Numbered from the stretch's first letter, positions 44,011 through 55,039 are shown. The stretch is DNA of 64,000 nt from Forficula auricularia (GCA_024734495.1 JALMQS010000099.1:97254272-97318271); one strand, 5' to 3'. A program made the numbers and translations. The notes: generated by a model from the letters alone, not told the origin.

Positions 44011-44548
44011 ATACTATATATAAGAGCCTAGATTAATTTGTAACAACGCTGAGAGAATTTTCTTTAAAAAATTTACCCTCTTGCCTAGAATCGAACCGAA
44101 GAACTCTTGAACTAAGGGCATCAGCTCTAGCCATTACACCAATGCAGCATTAATATTTATATCTTGATTTCTGTTACTAAAATTATATATTTTTGATTTA
44201 GACTTTGTGTCGAGATAATATTGTATTCATTTGAACTCGAATGAAAATGAAAAAACACCAATAGATTTTAAATTAAGAAACATTAAATATATATTAATTA
44301 ACGATGCAAATTTGAAATATAATTGCAATTTGGACTCGAATTTTGAAATGAAAGACTCCAATTCATTTTAAATTAAAAACATTAAATATATTGATAATTA
44401 TTCCTCCCCCCCTCGCCACTCAAAAATTAAAGAGGCAAAACTTTTAAGAGACGATGAATTTTCGGTAGTTTACAGGTATACATTTGGAGTGTGGTTTTTT
44501 AAGAGGAATAAAATTTTTGGACCGAGACGCTGCCCGCCAAGGCACCAG
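44011..44548 (-). repeat. family G repeat with tRNA-like region, copy 1
   Basis: It runs from ACTATATATAAGAGCCTAG to GACGCTGCCCGCCAAGGCAC and is highly similar to 61730-62335. On the minus strand 44155-44085 resembles a tRNA: GGTGTAATGGCTAGAGC (A-box-like), then GGTTCGATTCTAGGCA (B-box-like). The acceptor and D stems do not pair properly, so this is a tRNA-derived SINE-like region rather than a tRNA gene. Confidence 0.65.
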
Positions 44549-44562
44549 GCTTCGAGGGCGTA

Positions 44563-44862
44563 CCGGACTTTTTTCTCTCTTTCTTCAGGGTATTGAATAA
44601 TTATTGATGGGTGAGTATAATTCCGCTCCCATTTGTCTCTCCTTTCAGTGATAGCAACAATATTACATTATACCAAAAGTGTACTTGGTTATTGTTGCTA
44701 TATGCTACAGTGATAGCAACAATATTACATTATACCAAAAGTGTACTTATTTATTGTTGCTATCACTGAAAGGAGAGACAAATGGGAACCGAGTTATACT
44801 CACCCTTCGATAACTATGCAATACCCTGAAGAAGGGGAGAAAAAAAGTCTCCGAAACGTCGG
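44563..44862. repeat. 300-bp foldback with internal direct repeats and motif
   Basis: Arms run from about 44563-44660 and 44763-44862. The centre has two direct copies of CAGTGATAGCAACAATATTA with CCAAAAGTGTACTT. The right arm motif (44824-44862) reads CTGAAGA, AGG, GGAGA, loop AAAAAAG, TCTCC, GAAAC, GTCGG. The left arm ends inside the hairpin and lacks the CGAAAC box. Confidence 0.75.
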
Positions 44863-45019
44863 AAATTTAATAAAAGTAATTTCATTATAATCTATTTCTT
44901 TGAAGGATGATTTCAAAGATGTGGATGTTTTGAGTGAAAGTCGTGTGGCATACATAGATAGCATATGTTATTTTTTTATTTTATTTTATTTTATTTTTTT
45001 AATTTTTTTTTTCCTGAAA
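44863..45019. other. AT-rich spacer
   Basis: Nothing recognised. Confidence 0.3.
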
Positions 45020-45480
45020 TGTGAGTATATTCTCTCAGGCTGGCTGGCTGGCATCTGCCCGGGGGTGCGTTTTCCTCCTCCCTGACAAGGGGTGGTGGTT
45101 TTTTGGAGCCGTCCAGGCAGTCAAGCAGGGCGTGTGCTCCTCTATCCCGGAGAGACTTATGAATATTCACAGCGCATTGTCTCTAACGCCAAAAATGCTC
45201 CGCCAAAATCCGCTCTGCCGCCCCCGCTTTCTCGTCCTCGCCCTTTTTTTTTGCCGCCCACACACCCTCTGAAAAAACATCCGTTCCAGCATTCTCCCAG
45301 AAGACGATGCCGCCCGTTCATGCATGCACTTTAGCGAGTGCATCTATTTCGATAGATTGTATGCTCAATGCTCTACACGTTGATTATTCAGTTGCATTCA
45401 CTCCCTGTGTGGGAGCTCTAATATTAGGAAACGGGTAAATATAGCGCATAGAAATGGGGTAAGGGGGGGGGGGGAGGGAC
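45020..45480. promoter_or_regulatory. GC-richer island
   Basis: GGCTGGCTGGCTGGCATCTG, CCCGGGGGTGCG, GCCGCCCCCGCTTTCTCG and a G-run at about 45465. ATGCATGCAC lies at about 45320. The 80-83 codon frames here overlap one another and have no domain. Confidence 0.25.
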
Positions 45481-46103
45481 TCTATTTATCATAGAGTGGT
45501 CGAATTAAGAATTTTTCCACCGCTTTGTTTTCTGTCAAATTATGACATGATTTCAATGTCCCGAAATTGACAAGTTGACCAGATTGGATTAGCAAAGCGG
45601 GATCACAATTTTTTAAAACGATATTTATGGAGAAAAGGTCATTAATAAACTAGAAAGGTTTATTTTTAACCACCATCAGTTTCTAGTTTTTGGGCAAAAT
45701 AAAAATCACAAAAGAGTAGCTTTCCTTGCTGAATATCTCACCAACTAAATGACATTTTAAGTTGTAAGTTCATTTAATTCCTAAAGAAATCACAAGGGAA
45801 TGTGAACTAGTGGATTCAAGGTGTTAGCAATAAAATGTAATAAAAATCAACCTAAATATCTTGGATTCTAGAGTTAATAATTACTAGTGTTTTCTTTACT
45901 GTGCCCCTTGGAAAGTTTTTTTAGGTGTTTCGGAATTTTTTTGTTTACTGGGAGTGAAGTAATGGCAGGATTGAATAAAAAAGAACTCAATTTTATATTA
46001 CGAAGGTGAATATATATATTAGGTATATAGTACAATAATGTTCCAGTCCTTATTCAGCACCTGAGAGATAAAAAAAATTACCAATTGTGAATGCTTTTTA
46101 ACC
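45481..46103. other. no gene seen
   Basis: Unique AT-rich sequence. Confidence 0.4.
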
Positions 46104-46850
46104 GACTTCAAAAAAGGAGGAGGTTCTCTATTCGACTGAATTTTTTTTTTTTTTGTGCCTATGTTACCTCATATCTCCGCGAATTGTCAACCGATTTTGA
46201 AATTTTTTTGTATTGGGTCCAGTTTAGCTTCCGATTGGTCCCATTTTTTTTTCGTTTTTTTTATAGGTATTAGACCTTTTTTATTAGGTTTGTTTAGACC
46301 TAACCTCTTTGTTTATGAACCGATTTCGATGGTTCTTTTTTTATCCGAAAGGGGGTGTCTTAGGGATGGTGTCATATTAATTTGGTCAAGTTCTGATGAT
46401 ATGATCACTATTAATAACATCACTAAAAAGAGAAAAATAAAAATAATTTTTAAGAAAAAAATAAAAACCGACTTCAAAAAATTAAATGCAACAAACAAAA
46501 TACACTAAAAGGTATAAAATAATTATTATCTTATTTAGTTACAACTAAACGACGAAATATTAACATGAAATCACTTTTTGAAGTTGGTGCCAAACATATA
46601 CCTTTTATGAATCGCACTCGACGGATCTTACTTAGTACGTTTGGCGGGAACGCTCGCTTATAGGTATAGTTTGTTTGGTACCGACTTCAAAAAGTAATTT
46701 CATGTTAGTATTTCGTCGTTTAGTTATAACTAAATAAGATAATAATTATTTTATACCTTTTTGTGTATTTTATTTGTTGCATTTAATTTTTTGAAGTCGG
46801 TTTTTATTTTTTTCTTAAAAATTATTTTTTGTGTCTGAAGAATAATGTTT
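46104..46850. mobile_element. palindromic composite element, copy 2
   Basis: It opens ACCGACTTCAAAAAAGGAGG with AGGTTCTCTATTCGACTG. CTCATATCTCCGCGAATTGT, AACCGATTTCGATGG and GGGGTGTCTTAGGGATGG follow, then TTTGGTCAAGTTCTGATGAT. It ends in the palindrome 46440-46836 (AAAACCGACTTCAAAAAATT tips, AAGTTGGTGCCAAAC inner). It is inverted relative to 6481-7300. The frames of 60-117 codons over it are not genes. The opening words are common in lepidopteran genomes. Confidence 0.7.
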
Positions 46851-47187
46851 GTCTATTATAGACATTATAGTCATATAGTACATAGAAACATTACTTAATT
46901 AACTAGTTCTAAAGTGTTTTTTGTTAATTTGTTATGAGATTATTAAATACCACTAACTAATTCGGTAGAGCTCAGACATATTTTTGAGTCTTGCAATAAA
47001 TAAATAATAAAAACAAAATTTCATATACGTCTCAAAAGTATAATAAAACTATTGAAAACATGAAGTTATCAATCAATTTAATCTCATAAAAATTACTCTT
47101 CAGAAATCGAAATGTTGAGTTTCCAATACGCCATAAAACAATTGTATAGTGGGGTTTTATTCTCATCAGTATTATATATAATTTTTA
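46851..47187. other. no gene seen
   Basis: AT-rich. Confidence 0.3.
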
Positions 47188-47359
47188 AGGATTTTGGTGT
47201 CGGTTCTAGGTGAAACATTATGAAACTCAGTTTTTATTTGAACTCCTGAAGATGGGCTTGTAACCCGAAATATATATCGAGTGAATCAAACTCAAATAAA
47301 CATACATGTGTTTTAATATTTCCTTTTTGTGAAACCTAACCTAGAAAATTCTCCTCATA

Positions 47360-47398
<39 letters not shown>

Positions 47399-47645
47399 TA
47401 TTTATATCAAAATTCGGAATGATCAGTATTATATTATAAGACAAAATTTTAAAATAAATAATGTTTAAATTATTTATAATTTTTAAGGAACTTGGTTATC
47501 AACCCATCTTCAGGAGTTTTCTCTTTGAACTCTTGAAGATTGGCTCGTATCCCAAAATATATATATAGAGTCATGCTAATAAGCATCTTGTCTTTTATTT
47601 TTGTGAAACCTACCTAGAATTTTATATTTTAAATAAATTTTCTTT
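47188..47645 (+). repeat. family C, two copies in tandem, with a TA run between
   Basis: Copy 1 (47188-47355): TTTTGGTGTCGGTTCTAGGTG opens it, then CTGAAGA, T, GGG, loop, CCC, GAAAT (47246-47281), and GTGAAACCTAACCTAGAA closes it. Copy 2 (47485-47645) repeats this with a decayed motif (CTTGAAGATTGG ... TCCCAAAAT), then TATATAGAGTCATGCTAATA and GTGAAACCTACCTAGAA. A (TA)n run of about 29 bases lies at 47364-47392. Confidence 0.6.
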
Positions 47646-48120
47646 ACTCTATTAAAATATATTTCACCAAGTACCTACACCCATTTCTCCCTTAACAAAA
47701 TTCAAAGTCCCTAGTTAAAAGGAGGGAAAATATTTATAGAATTTTCTACAATTTTTTTTTTAAGTTTGAAACACTTGCTGGTAATAAAAGTAAATTTTCC
47801 ATTTGAATATCCAAGTTTTTATCCCTCAATAGAAGAAGATTCTTGAAACAAAGTTTAAATGTGGAAGTCAACCAAATAAGAGGTTTCGCAAATACAATTT
47901 AAACGAATTCTCTAGCCCCCTTTTTGTGAAACTCAATCGAGAAAGCTTTGAATACAACAAAAAGCATGAAAAGAATACAATTTTTGTATTTTTCTTTTTT
48001 CTTTAATATTCCTTAAATGTTTCTTATTCTATACCATTTTTTTTTCTTTTTTCGGGTGTCGTTTTAATCTTTCCAATAAAATTAAGAGCAAAATAAAAAA
48101 AAAAAAATATATATATATAT
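47646..48120. other. no gene seen
   Basis: AT-rich with pyrimidine-rich tracts. Confidence 0.35.
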
Positions 48121-48540
48121 AAGAAGGAAGGAAAAGAAGGAGCAAATGTCAAAGCGAGAGTCTCGCCATTTTCTGGATGTCAATTTCCCTTAAATCCCCT
48201 GGGATGTTTTTCGATATAAGCTCCTCGACGGTGAATGGGGAACAAGATCTAAGACGGGATTTGCTCTCTTTGTGCCTGTGTATGTGTGCGTGGGTATATG
48301 TGTGTGATATGGTAGCAAGATTTGGCCACTTTCTGCTCCCGTTCTCAGAGTGTGTGTGTGTGTGTGTGTGTGCACCGACTGGGGCGTTATCAACGCGAAA
48401 CCAACCCTCGCCTGGGCAAACACTCACCACGCAGAGATTAATGCTCTGCCCTCACATTGAACACACACACACACACACACTTCAAATCAGACACACACAT
48501 CAATATATATATATAATATAAGATGAAAATAAAACTTGGA
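48121..48540. repeat. GC-balanced segment with (TG)11 and (AC)10 microsatellites
   Basis: (TG)n lies at 48351-48372 and (AC)n at 48461-48480, facing each other in inverse orientation about 90 bases apart. Frames of 77-114 codons on both strands come from the repeats and from GC-balanced composition. Confidence 0.6.
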
Positions 48541-48782
48541 CGTAGTGTTAATCCGAATAAGTTATCTCAAAAGTATCGAATTTTCCAATCCAAATAAATG
48601 AATCAAAGTAAAAAAAGAAATCAATGAGGTTATCATTTGCTTGATGGAATGTTTTGTTATGTACCTAGCTTGCTATAACAACAATAGGAATTTTTTTATA
48701 ATAATTGAATCCATAATAATAGATAAAATATTTCTAAATAAAAGACTGATGATGAACAAACCTTCGAAAGTATAGTTTCAAA

Positions 48783-49187
48783 CGAGGGGTGAACCACGAC
48801 CTAATATGCTGTACACCTACTTCCACTTGTACTTCCAAATATTTCCAAGTACTTCCAAATATTTCCAAGTACTTCCAAATATTTCCAAGCACTTCCAAAT
48901 ATTTCCAAGTAATTCCAAATATTCCCAATACTTTCAAATATTTCCAAGTACTTCCAAATATTTCCAAGTACTTTCAAATATTTCCAAGTAATTCCAAACA
49001 TTCCCAAGTACTTTGAAATATTTCCAAGTACTTCCAAATATTTCCAAGCACTTCCAAATATTTCAAAGTAATTCCAAACATTCCCAAGTACTTTGAAATA
49101 TTTCCAAGTACTTCCAAATATTTCCAAGTACTTCTAAAATACTTCCAAAGAGGTGTACATCTACTTCCAATCGCGGACCACCCCTCG
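48783..49187 (+). mobile_element. minisatellite MITE, copy 5 (405 bp, largest array)
   Basis: The ends are CGAGGGGTGAACCACGA and TCGCGGACCACCCCTCG, with perfect 8-bp duplications GTTTCAAA (48775-48782 and 49188-49195). The array spans about 48828-49135, about fifteen 20-bp units. An 80-bp higher-order repeat is visible: ATTCCAAACATTCCCAAGTA at 48991 and again at 49071. The frames of up to 108 codons on both strands are periodic artefacts of the array. Confidence 0.9.
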
Positions 49188-49225
49188 GTTTCAAACAATT
49201 AGATTATATATATATATATATATAT

Positions 49226-49469
49226 TTGTGGCAACTAGAATTTACTGATGTTTGTTGAGTGTGGTCCAAAGGTCTAGAATTTTCATTTTTCACCTTCAGC
49301 CTCATTTTTTAAACGAAAATGTTAAAAATTACATCCTCTCAACTTTGCTTCTGATGAGGATATAATTTTTGACATTTTCGTTTAAAAAATGACGCGGAAA
49401 GTCAAAAGTGAAGATTCTAGAACTTTGAAGCAAACTCAACCAACATCAGTAAATTCTAGTTGCGACAAC
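49226..49469. repeat. 244-bp foldback
   Basis: TTGTGGCAACTAGAATTTAC at the left tip is inverted at the right tip (GTAAATTCTAGTTGCGACAA). The arms continue through GTTTGTTGAGTGTGGTCC and AAACGAAAATGTTAAAAATT to a centre near 49355. Confidence 0.75.
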
Positions 49470-49595
49470 AGTATTCAATGAAAAGTGTTTTAACAAGTAA
49501 GAACTCGTTCTTACTAAAAACAGGTTTTTACTGTAATATATATATGTAAATTTGTATCAAACAGACGACACCGTCATTGATTTGTCTTTAAGAAA

Positions 49596-51629
49596 TGGTA
49601 TGACTGAATTATCGAAATATTTTGGAGTTCTTGGGTAACTTCAGCCCATTTGGGTCTACGTACAAGAATTTTTTTTTGGTCTCTAATCTAATCAGAGATT
49701 ATAAGTTGACAAGTATAATTTATAAATAATTTCAAGAAAATTCCACTCGGACAGGAGGACAGTTGTAGAATAGATCTGCCATAAATTTCAATCCTCGAAT
49801 TCAAAGGCCGCCTCCACGTTACGATTGATGTTGATCTTAAGATTAGGATCACCCAATTGGGAATTGTTTACCTTCGCCTTTTTTATCATGCGTATTTATT
49901 ATGATTAGCATTAACGCTTTATTCCATCTGTTTACTGTTTCGTAACGGATTCTCTGAATAAAAGAGAAGCTCTGGCTGACACTTGTTTTGTTTTCGGTTC
50001 ACACCTACTACTCCTACTACAATCTTCTCTTCTTGTTCCTCCTCCAGAGTCGACGAATACCCTATTCGTTCTTTTTTTTATTTTATTTTTCTATTCAAAT
50101 TCAATCGTCAGTTGTCTGATTACGGAAAACAATCAGGCTATTGTTTTGTGGAACATCAGACGGACATGAATCCCCCTTTTTCTTTTCGGTTACAATCAGT
50201 GCAAACAAGAGGAAGACGTACCTATACGTATACGGGGGAAACAAAAACACTCTGTAACGTTATGCTAGAATTGTACTCTCGCGACACTTTGCAGAAATTT
50301 CGACTGGGTGACCTCAATCGCCTTCCTATACGCTATTATTCTTCAATTAGATAAAACAAACAAACCTACACAATGTAAAACTGTCACGCGTCACTTTTAT
50401 ATACATACTTGAAAATCCGTATTAGTTCAATATTCTTGAAAGGTTTACTGGGAAACCAATTTTATCAGTTAATTTGCTGGTTTAACTTATTAGTACCTGG
50501 CGGACTGGACGTTGCTCGGGAATTTTTTGCTTTAGTTAAAACCGATATAATTTTAATCTTAAATACAGGTAAAATGGACGGATTTTATTTGAAGCCAAAA
50601 TTAAATTAAATTAAATTTATTTTTCTCTGCTCACGTTCTGATACAATTCTGATATGTAAAAATATTCTACTAAAATCTTAAATTTTTCAACTGTTTGTAT
50701 GTTTTAAAAAAATTAAATTTAAATTTGTAGAAAAAATCAATTTTTTTTTTTTCTTATTGGAACTTGGAATAAGAATAGCGGTAGGTGAACATATTCCCCT
50801 GTGATTAAAAGTTCACTTTTATGAATCACACCGCTTAGGTACTTGACCCTTCAGGAGTATATGTTTCAAATTTTAAGTCAATCGTTTGAGCCGTTTAACC
50901 TGGAGTTCGGTGAACATAGAGACATAGAATCCGAATACAATTATATTGATTTTAAAATACTTTTATAACTTAAGACATATAATAACTAGACCATTTTTAT
51001 TTTTAGCATATAATGGTAATTTTGCAACAATTTTCAACCCCCCCCCCCCCTCTCCCAGAAATTTGATTTCAATGACTCACTCTGCGTCTTAATCTCCATC
51101 TGTGGGCATCCCTGAGATATATTGACTATAAAAACTGATTTGTTTTAGGTAAGATTTTGTAATGAATTGTATATAGATATTATTTGTAAATATATTTTAA
51201 TTTAATAAATTAATTGTTTTAGTAATAAATTCATTTATAGTCATTTGAAAGATCTAACCTATTAAAACGAATATATATGCTAGATGCAAGACCTTGCTAT
51301 CTATAAAAATTCAAGAATTTGAGCTTATGGGATTCCTGAATTGTACTCGCCTCAGGCTACAAAAAAAGTAAAATTGAGCTTCAAAACGAATTCGCATAAA
51401 CATTTTTTTACTCTCTGTGGAAACCCTTGATAAATACAATAAAAAAATAAATATTTCTAAAAATAATAAGGTTGGAACAACCACATCTGACTCAGAGTTA
51501 GGATCATTAAATAAATCAAACATCTCATACCCGTATATTTTACCTGGTACTGACAGATTTCGGGGATGGCATGACGCAAAGATTAGCGTAATATAAAATT
51601 CTAAAATTTCAAGCCATAAGAAATACCAG
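49596..51629. other. no gene seen
   Basis: Bases 49960-50360 are more complex and carry a 123-codon frame (49983-50354) without a recognisable domain. Bases 50750-50960 (GGTGAACATATTCCCCTGTG ... GTTCGGTGAACATAGAGACA) look like a retroelement 3' region. A C-run lies at about 51040-51052. Confidence 0.35.
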
Positions 51630-51745
51630 ATAGAATATTTCTAATTAAAAAGACCGATGATGAAAGTCAAAACTTCGAAAATATATGTATATTCTTATAT
51701 ACATCAACCAGAAGACAACCTCATTAATTTCTCTATATGAATCAA
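51630..51745 (+). repeat. short family A copy
   Basis: TAATTAAAAAGACCGATGAT with GAAAGTC, AAAACTTCGAAAATATAT and the closing words ACATCAACCAGAAGACAACC. The first box reads CCGATGA instead of CTGATGA, so the core is mutated. Confidence 0.55.
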
Positions 51746-51940
51746 TAACTCTGCTACTCTCGGTAAAAGGAAATTAAATTTTAAAATAAAATAATATATA
51801 AATGTCACTATAAGAAAAAAAATTAAGAAAATAAAATTTATTTTTCTCTTTTAATACAAAATACAAAATTGCGTAATTTATAAGTTGAAAAATTTTCAAC
51901 AAATTTAGAAATGAATAACTTCATATACTCTCCTTTATAA

Positions 51941-52018
51941 TTATTCCCCCCCCCCCTAAATTTTAAATTATAGACCATGATTGAGTGAGCGGAGTGGGGG
52001 GGGGGGGGGGGGGAATAA
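51941..52018. repeat. poly-C and poly-G tracts facing each other (potential hairpin)
   Basis: TTATT plus C11 (51941-51956) and G18 plus AATAA (51996-52018) are inverse complements over at least 16 bases around a 39-base spacer. The G tract alone could also form a quadruplex. Confidence 0.7.
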
Positions 52019-53080
52019 AAAAAAATGAAAATGTAATCTTAATAAAAATCTTTTCAATTTTTTTTTTTTTTTATTTTTTTAATTTTATTTTAGAATGAAA
52101 ATGAACCCGCATAAATAGAATCTAATCAAAAGGACATCTCATAATTTCCAAATTTTATGATCTCCCAAACACACACTCTACACCTGTCAAAGAATTTAAT
52201 TTCAGATCACATAAATCGAATAACTTGGAAAAAAAAGGAATACATAATATACCTATACTATTATACCAACTAATAGAGTTTGTATTTCGATTTTTAACTA
52301 AAAAAAAAAAATAATTAAGAAAGACAGCACCAATGATATTATATATTTGGAAGATATGAAGATTTGAATTCACCAAGCTTTAAAACAAAAAAACAACAAA
52401 AAAGGACAATTTAATTTGCAATTTTTTCCCATAAATTGAAGGATTAAAAAGACTATATATTTAAGAAATAAAAAATTCAAAATAAATAAATAAATAAACA
52501 TTCTGATATGCTTAATACGTATCTCAAGTCTTTTCTCCATTATACTTTTTTTCGAAATTGGAGGATAAAAAGGTTATCTTTTTTCAATTACTCAGTGTAC
52601 TCAGTGTATAATTTTTTTTTTTTTTTTATGATGTTGATGTGAGAAGGAGATACACCAGAAGGTCCATCCCCTAAAGGCCTGTATGTGCTGGCCCCTCCAT
52701 CGTGAAAAGAACAGAGTAGAAGGAAAGAAGCCGGAATCACGAGCCAAATCTCAGAAAGTTAAATATAGTCCAATTTACTAAGTTTTTAGGGACTTCGAGC
52801 AGTGGTAAATTCTCCGCGCGATAAATTAGATTAAATTTATCTCCCACTTAATGGTTGTATAAGAGTAAAAATAGCCATAATACAACTACATTTAATTAGA
52901 CAGTTGATAAACAATGACATAACTACCATTTTGAGATAATTTTTAAGCTTTGTTAAATCCCAAAGCGCGAATTTTTGTTGAAAACTTGTACTCTTAAATA
53001 TAAAACCTATGTATGATTCCAAATAATATTAAAAATAAAAAAAAGAGATATAAATCTATCTATACTTAATAAAAATGTGC
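52019..53080. other. no gene seen
   Basis: Poly-T and AT-rich with small unremarkable frames. Bases 52620-52740 are more complex and unrecognised. Confidence 0.4.
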
Positions 53081-54134
53081 TTACAATGAATGACGACGAC
53101 GGCATGATCTCTTTGTATGGCTAAAGAGATCGGATGGGGGTCAGTGATTGGTAGTGGTTAAGCAAAGCGTTAAATAAATACGTTGGGGTTTTTAAAAATA
53201 ATTTAAAATCTAAATTTTTCAAACACGCCTCTTAGCCAGCAAAATGCACGCCGATTTTTTTTTTTTTTTAATTCTATTAAAAAAAAAAGAGAAACATACG
53301 CGATTTTAATAAACGTTTGAAAATTGTTTTTTTATATAGATAGCTGCAAGGCCCGCCTTCGGCGGCCCTTTTGTTAGCCAGGGGGTGGTTTTTGAGGGAA
53401 TGTTTTTAAACAAAAGTTGTCACATCCCTTACAAATTTGCTTATAACAAAATTTGCCGTAGAGTTAATAGTTTAGAAGTTATTTGATAATTTCCATTAGT
53501 GCGCCCCCCAAACCCCCTTTTGGGGTCAAAATATCAAAATGTTATATAGCAATGAACGTAAGTTAGAAGATATCTGAGGGGTGATCCGCGATTGGAAGTA
53601 GGTGTACACCTCTTTGGAAGTATTTTGGAAGTACTTGAAAATATTTGGAAGTACTTGGAAATATTTGAAAGTACTCGGAAATATCTGGAAGTACCCGGAA
53701 ACATTTGGAAGTACTTGGAAATTTTTGAAAGTACTTGGACACATTTGGAAGTACCTGGAAATATTTGGAAGTACTTGAAAATATCTCTAAGTACAAGTGG
53801 AAGTAGGTGTACAGCATATTAGCTCTCGGTTCACCTCTTGAAGATATCTGATCCAAATATGAAATTTCATAATAATCCCTTCAGACGTTTTTTACGTGAA
53901 TCGTGAACAACTTTTTGCGGAACCCAGGCAAACAAACATACAGACAGACAGATAACTTAAACATGCTTACATACAGACAGGCAAGAAAGACAACTTAAAC
54001 ATACATACTATACATACAGACAGGCAGGAATTATTTGAGGGTGTTTTTGTTCACAACTTGGCTTGAAACACCCGAAAGCAAAATTTGGCGTGATATGGAC
54101 CAATGTACAGACCAAACCTTGATTTTATATATAG
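53081..54134 (+). mobile_element. insect retroelement-like repeat with CTTCGG hairpin and ACAGACAGACAG tail, interrupted by a MITE
   Basis: GATAGCTGCAAG is followed by a GGCCCGCCTTCGGCGGCCC hairpin (53352-53370). Then come GTCACATCCCTTACAAATTT, AAACCCCCTTTTGGGG and a TCATAATAATCCCTTCAGAC region. It ends in CAAACAAACATACAGACAGA repeats. This is the familiar layout of the 3' part of insect non-LTR-derived repeats, a cousin of 4270-4672. The boundaries are approximate. Confidence 0.45.
53575..53840 (-). mobile_element. minisatellite MITE, copy 6 (266 bp)
   Basis: It is in reverse orientation: TGAGGGGTGATCCGCGA at the left and GGTTCACCTCTTG at the right, with perfect 8-bp duplications AAGATATC (53567-53574 and 53841-53848). 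The array is of the complement GGAAGTACTTGGAAATATTT with some GGAAGTACCCGG variants. The interrupted host repeat reads on cleanly across it. Confidence 0.88.
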
Positions 54135-54352
54135 AGATAGAGGCATCTATTGATGACATCCACTTAAGGATGACACTCTCCAAGTAAAAATTAGAAAATA
54201 TAACTAATTTTTTTTAAATTTTAGTCGATTTTCTTTAAGTAAATTTTAGTTACTAAAAAAGAAAATCGACTAAAATAAAAAATAGTTATTTTCTTATTTT
54301 GTTCTTAGAGAGTGTCATCCTTAAGTGCATGTCATCAATAGATGCCTTATCT
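54135..54352. mobile_element. 218-bp hairpin MITE
   Basis: AGATAGAGGCATCTATTG then ATGACAT(C)CACTTAAGG and ATGACACTCTC on the left are inverted at the right end (GAGAGTGTCATCCTTAAGTG, then ATGTCATCAATAGATGCC). The arms run to about 54230 and from 54255. The flanks are TA-rich, so the target duplication cannot be resolved. Confidence 0.75.
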
Positions 54353-55036
54353 TATATAACTATATATATATATGTAAGATTGAAATCCGCGCCACAACGC
54401 AGCCACAACAACAGATTGAAATCCCCTGCCACAACGACGACCAATAGGAAGATAACAGTTTGACAATACAAGATGAATGATAAATATATTATTATAATTG
54501 TTGATATTGTTAATTTATTTATTATATCTAAATTACTATATTGAATCTAAATAATATCTAAATTACTACAAGAGATAAAGGACCTAAAATTTCGATTTCT
54601 CTTTATAGGTAAAATTGTATATAATGTAAATAATGTAATATAATGTCATAAATAACTAATAAATTCTCTTTATAGATGAAACTCGAATTTTATTTACCTG
54701 AAGAATAAACGAAATTATATATATATATTGATTACATTAGCAAATTTTTCTTGTAAATCAAAGGATTAAAAAAATAATCATTCCACCATTTTTTTTTAAA
54801 TTCTACAAAATAAATAAATAAGCTGTTGTATCTCAGTTCATTGGATTCAATTTCCAGCCTTAAACCTGATGGAACTGATATTCAATTAATTTCTCAACTA
54901 CTTTTGTCGAGAATTCAAAGATTTTTAAAAACAGAGATATATATATACGATAGATATATAAAAAAATCAAACTCGCTAAGCTAATGGATTTGAAGAAAAA
55001 ATAATTGCTCATTATCATAGAAATGAATTCATATTA
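54353..55036. other. no gene seen
   Basis: ATATCTAAATTACTA words are duplicated near 54525 and 54550. Otherwise AT-rich. Confidence 0.35.
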
Positions 55037-55039
55037 AGA

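Larger units (their letters stand above)
48655..49595 (+). repeat. family A copy broken by two later insertions
   Basis: ACCTAGCTTGCTATAACAAC opens it. The motif follows: CTGATGATGAAC, CTTCGAAAGTATAG. The TTTCAAA run is split by minisatellite MITE copy 5 and by the foldback at 49226-49469. The closing words (GTATCAAACAGACGACACCG) appear at 49555-49590. Confidence 0.6.

Noticed and set aside
44085..44155. A tRNA gene on the minus strand
   Set aside because: A- and B-box-like words exist, but the acceptor and D arms do not pair. The same sequence recurs at 61801 inside a larger repeat.
48734..49198. Long open frames on both strands reading periodic GNIWKYLEIFGSTWKYLEV-type peptides (also at 3172-3441, 8908-9158, 53526-53856)
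   Set aside because: They are translations of a 20-bp minisatellite. Since 20 is not a multiple of 3, all frames stay open with a 20-residue period. No start context, domain or conservation is expected.
49983..50354. 123-codon frame as a possible exon
   Set aside because: It has no recognisable domain and low-complexity Thr/Ser and Phe-rich stretches. No splice-site logic could be defended.
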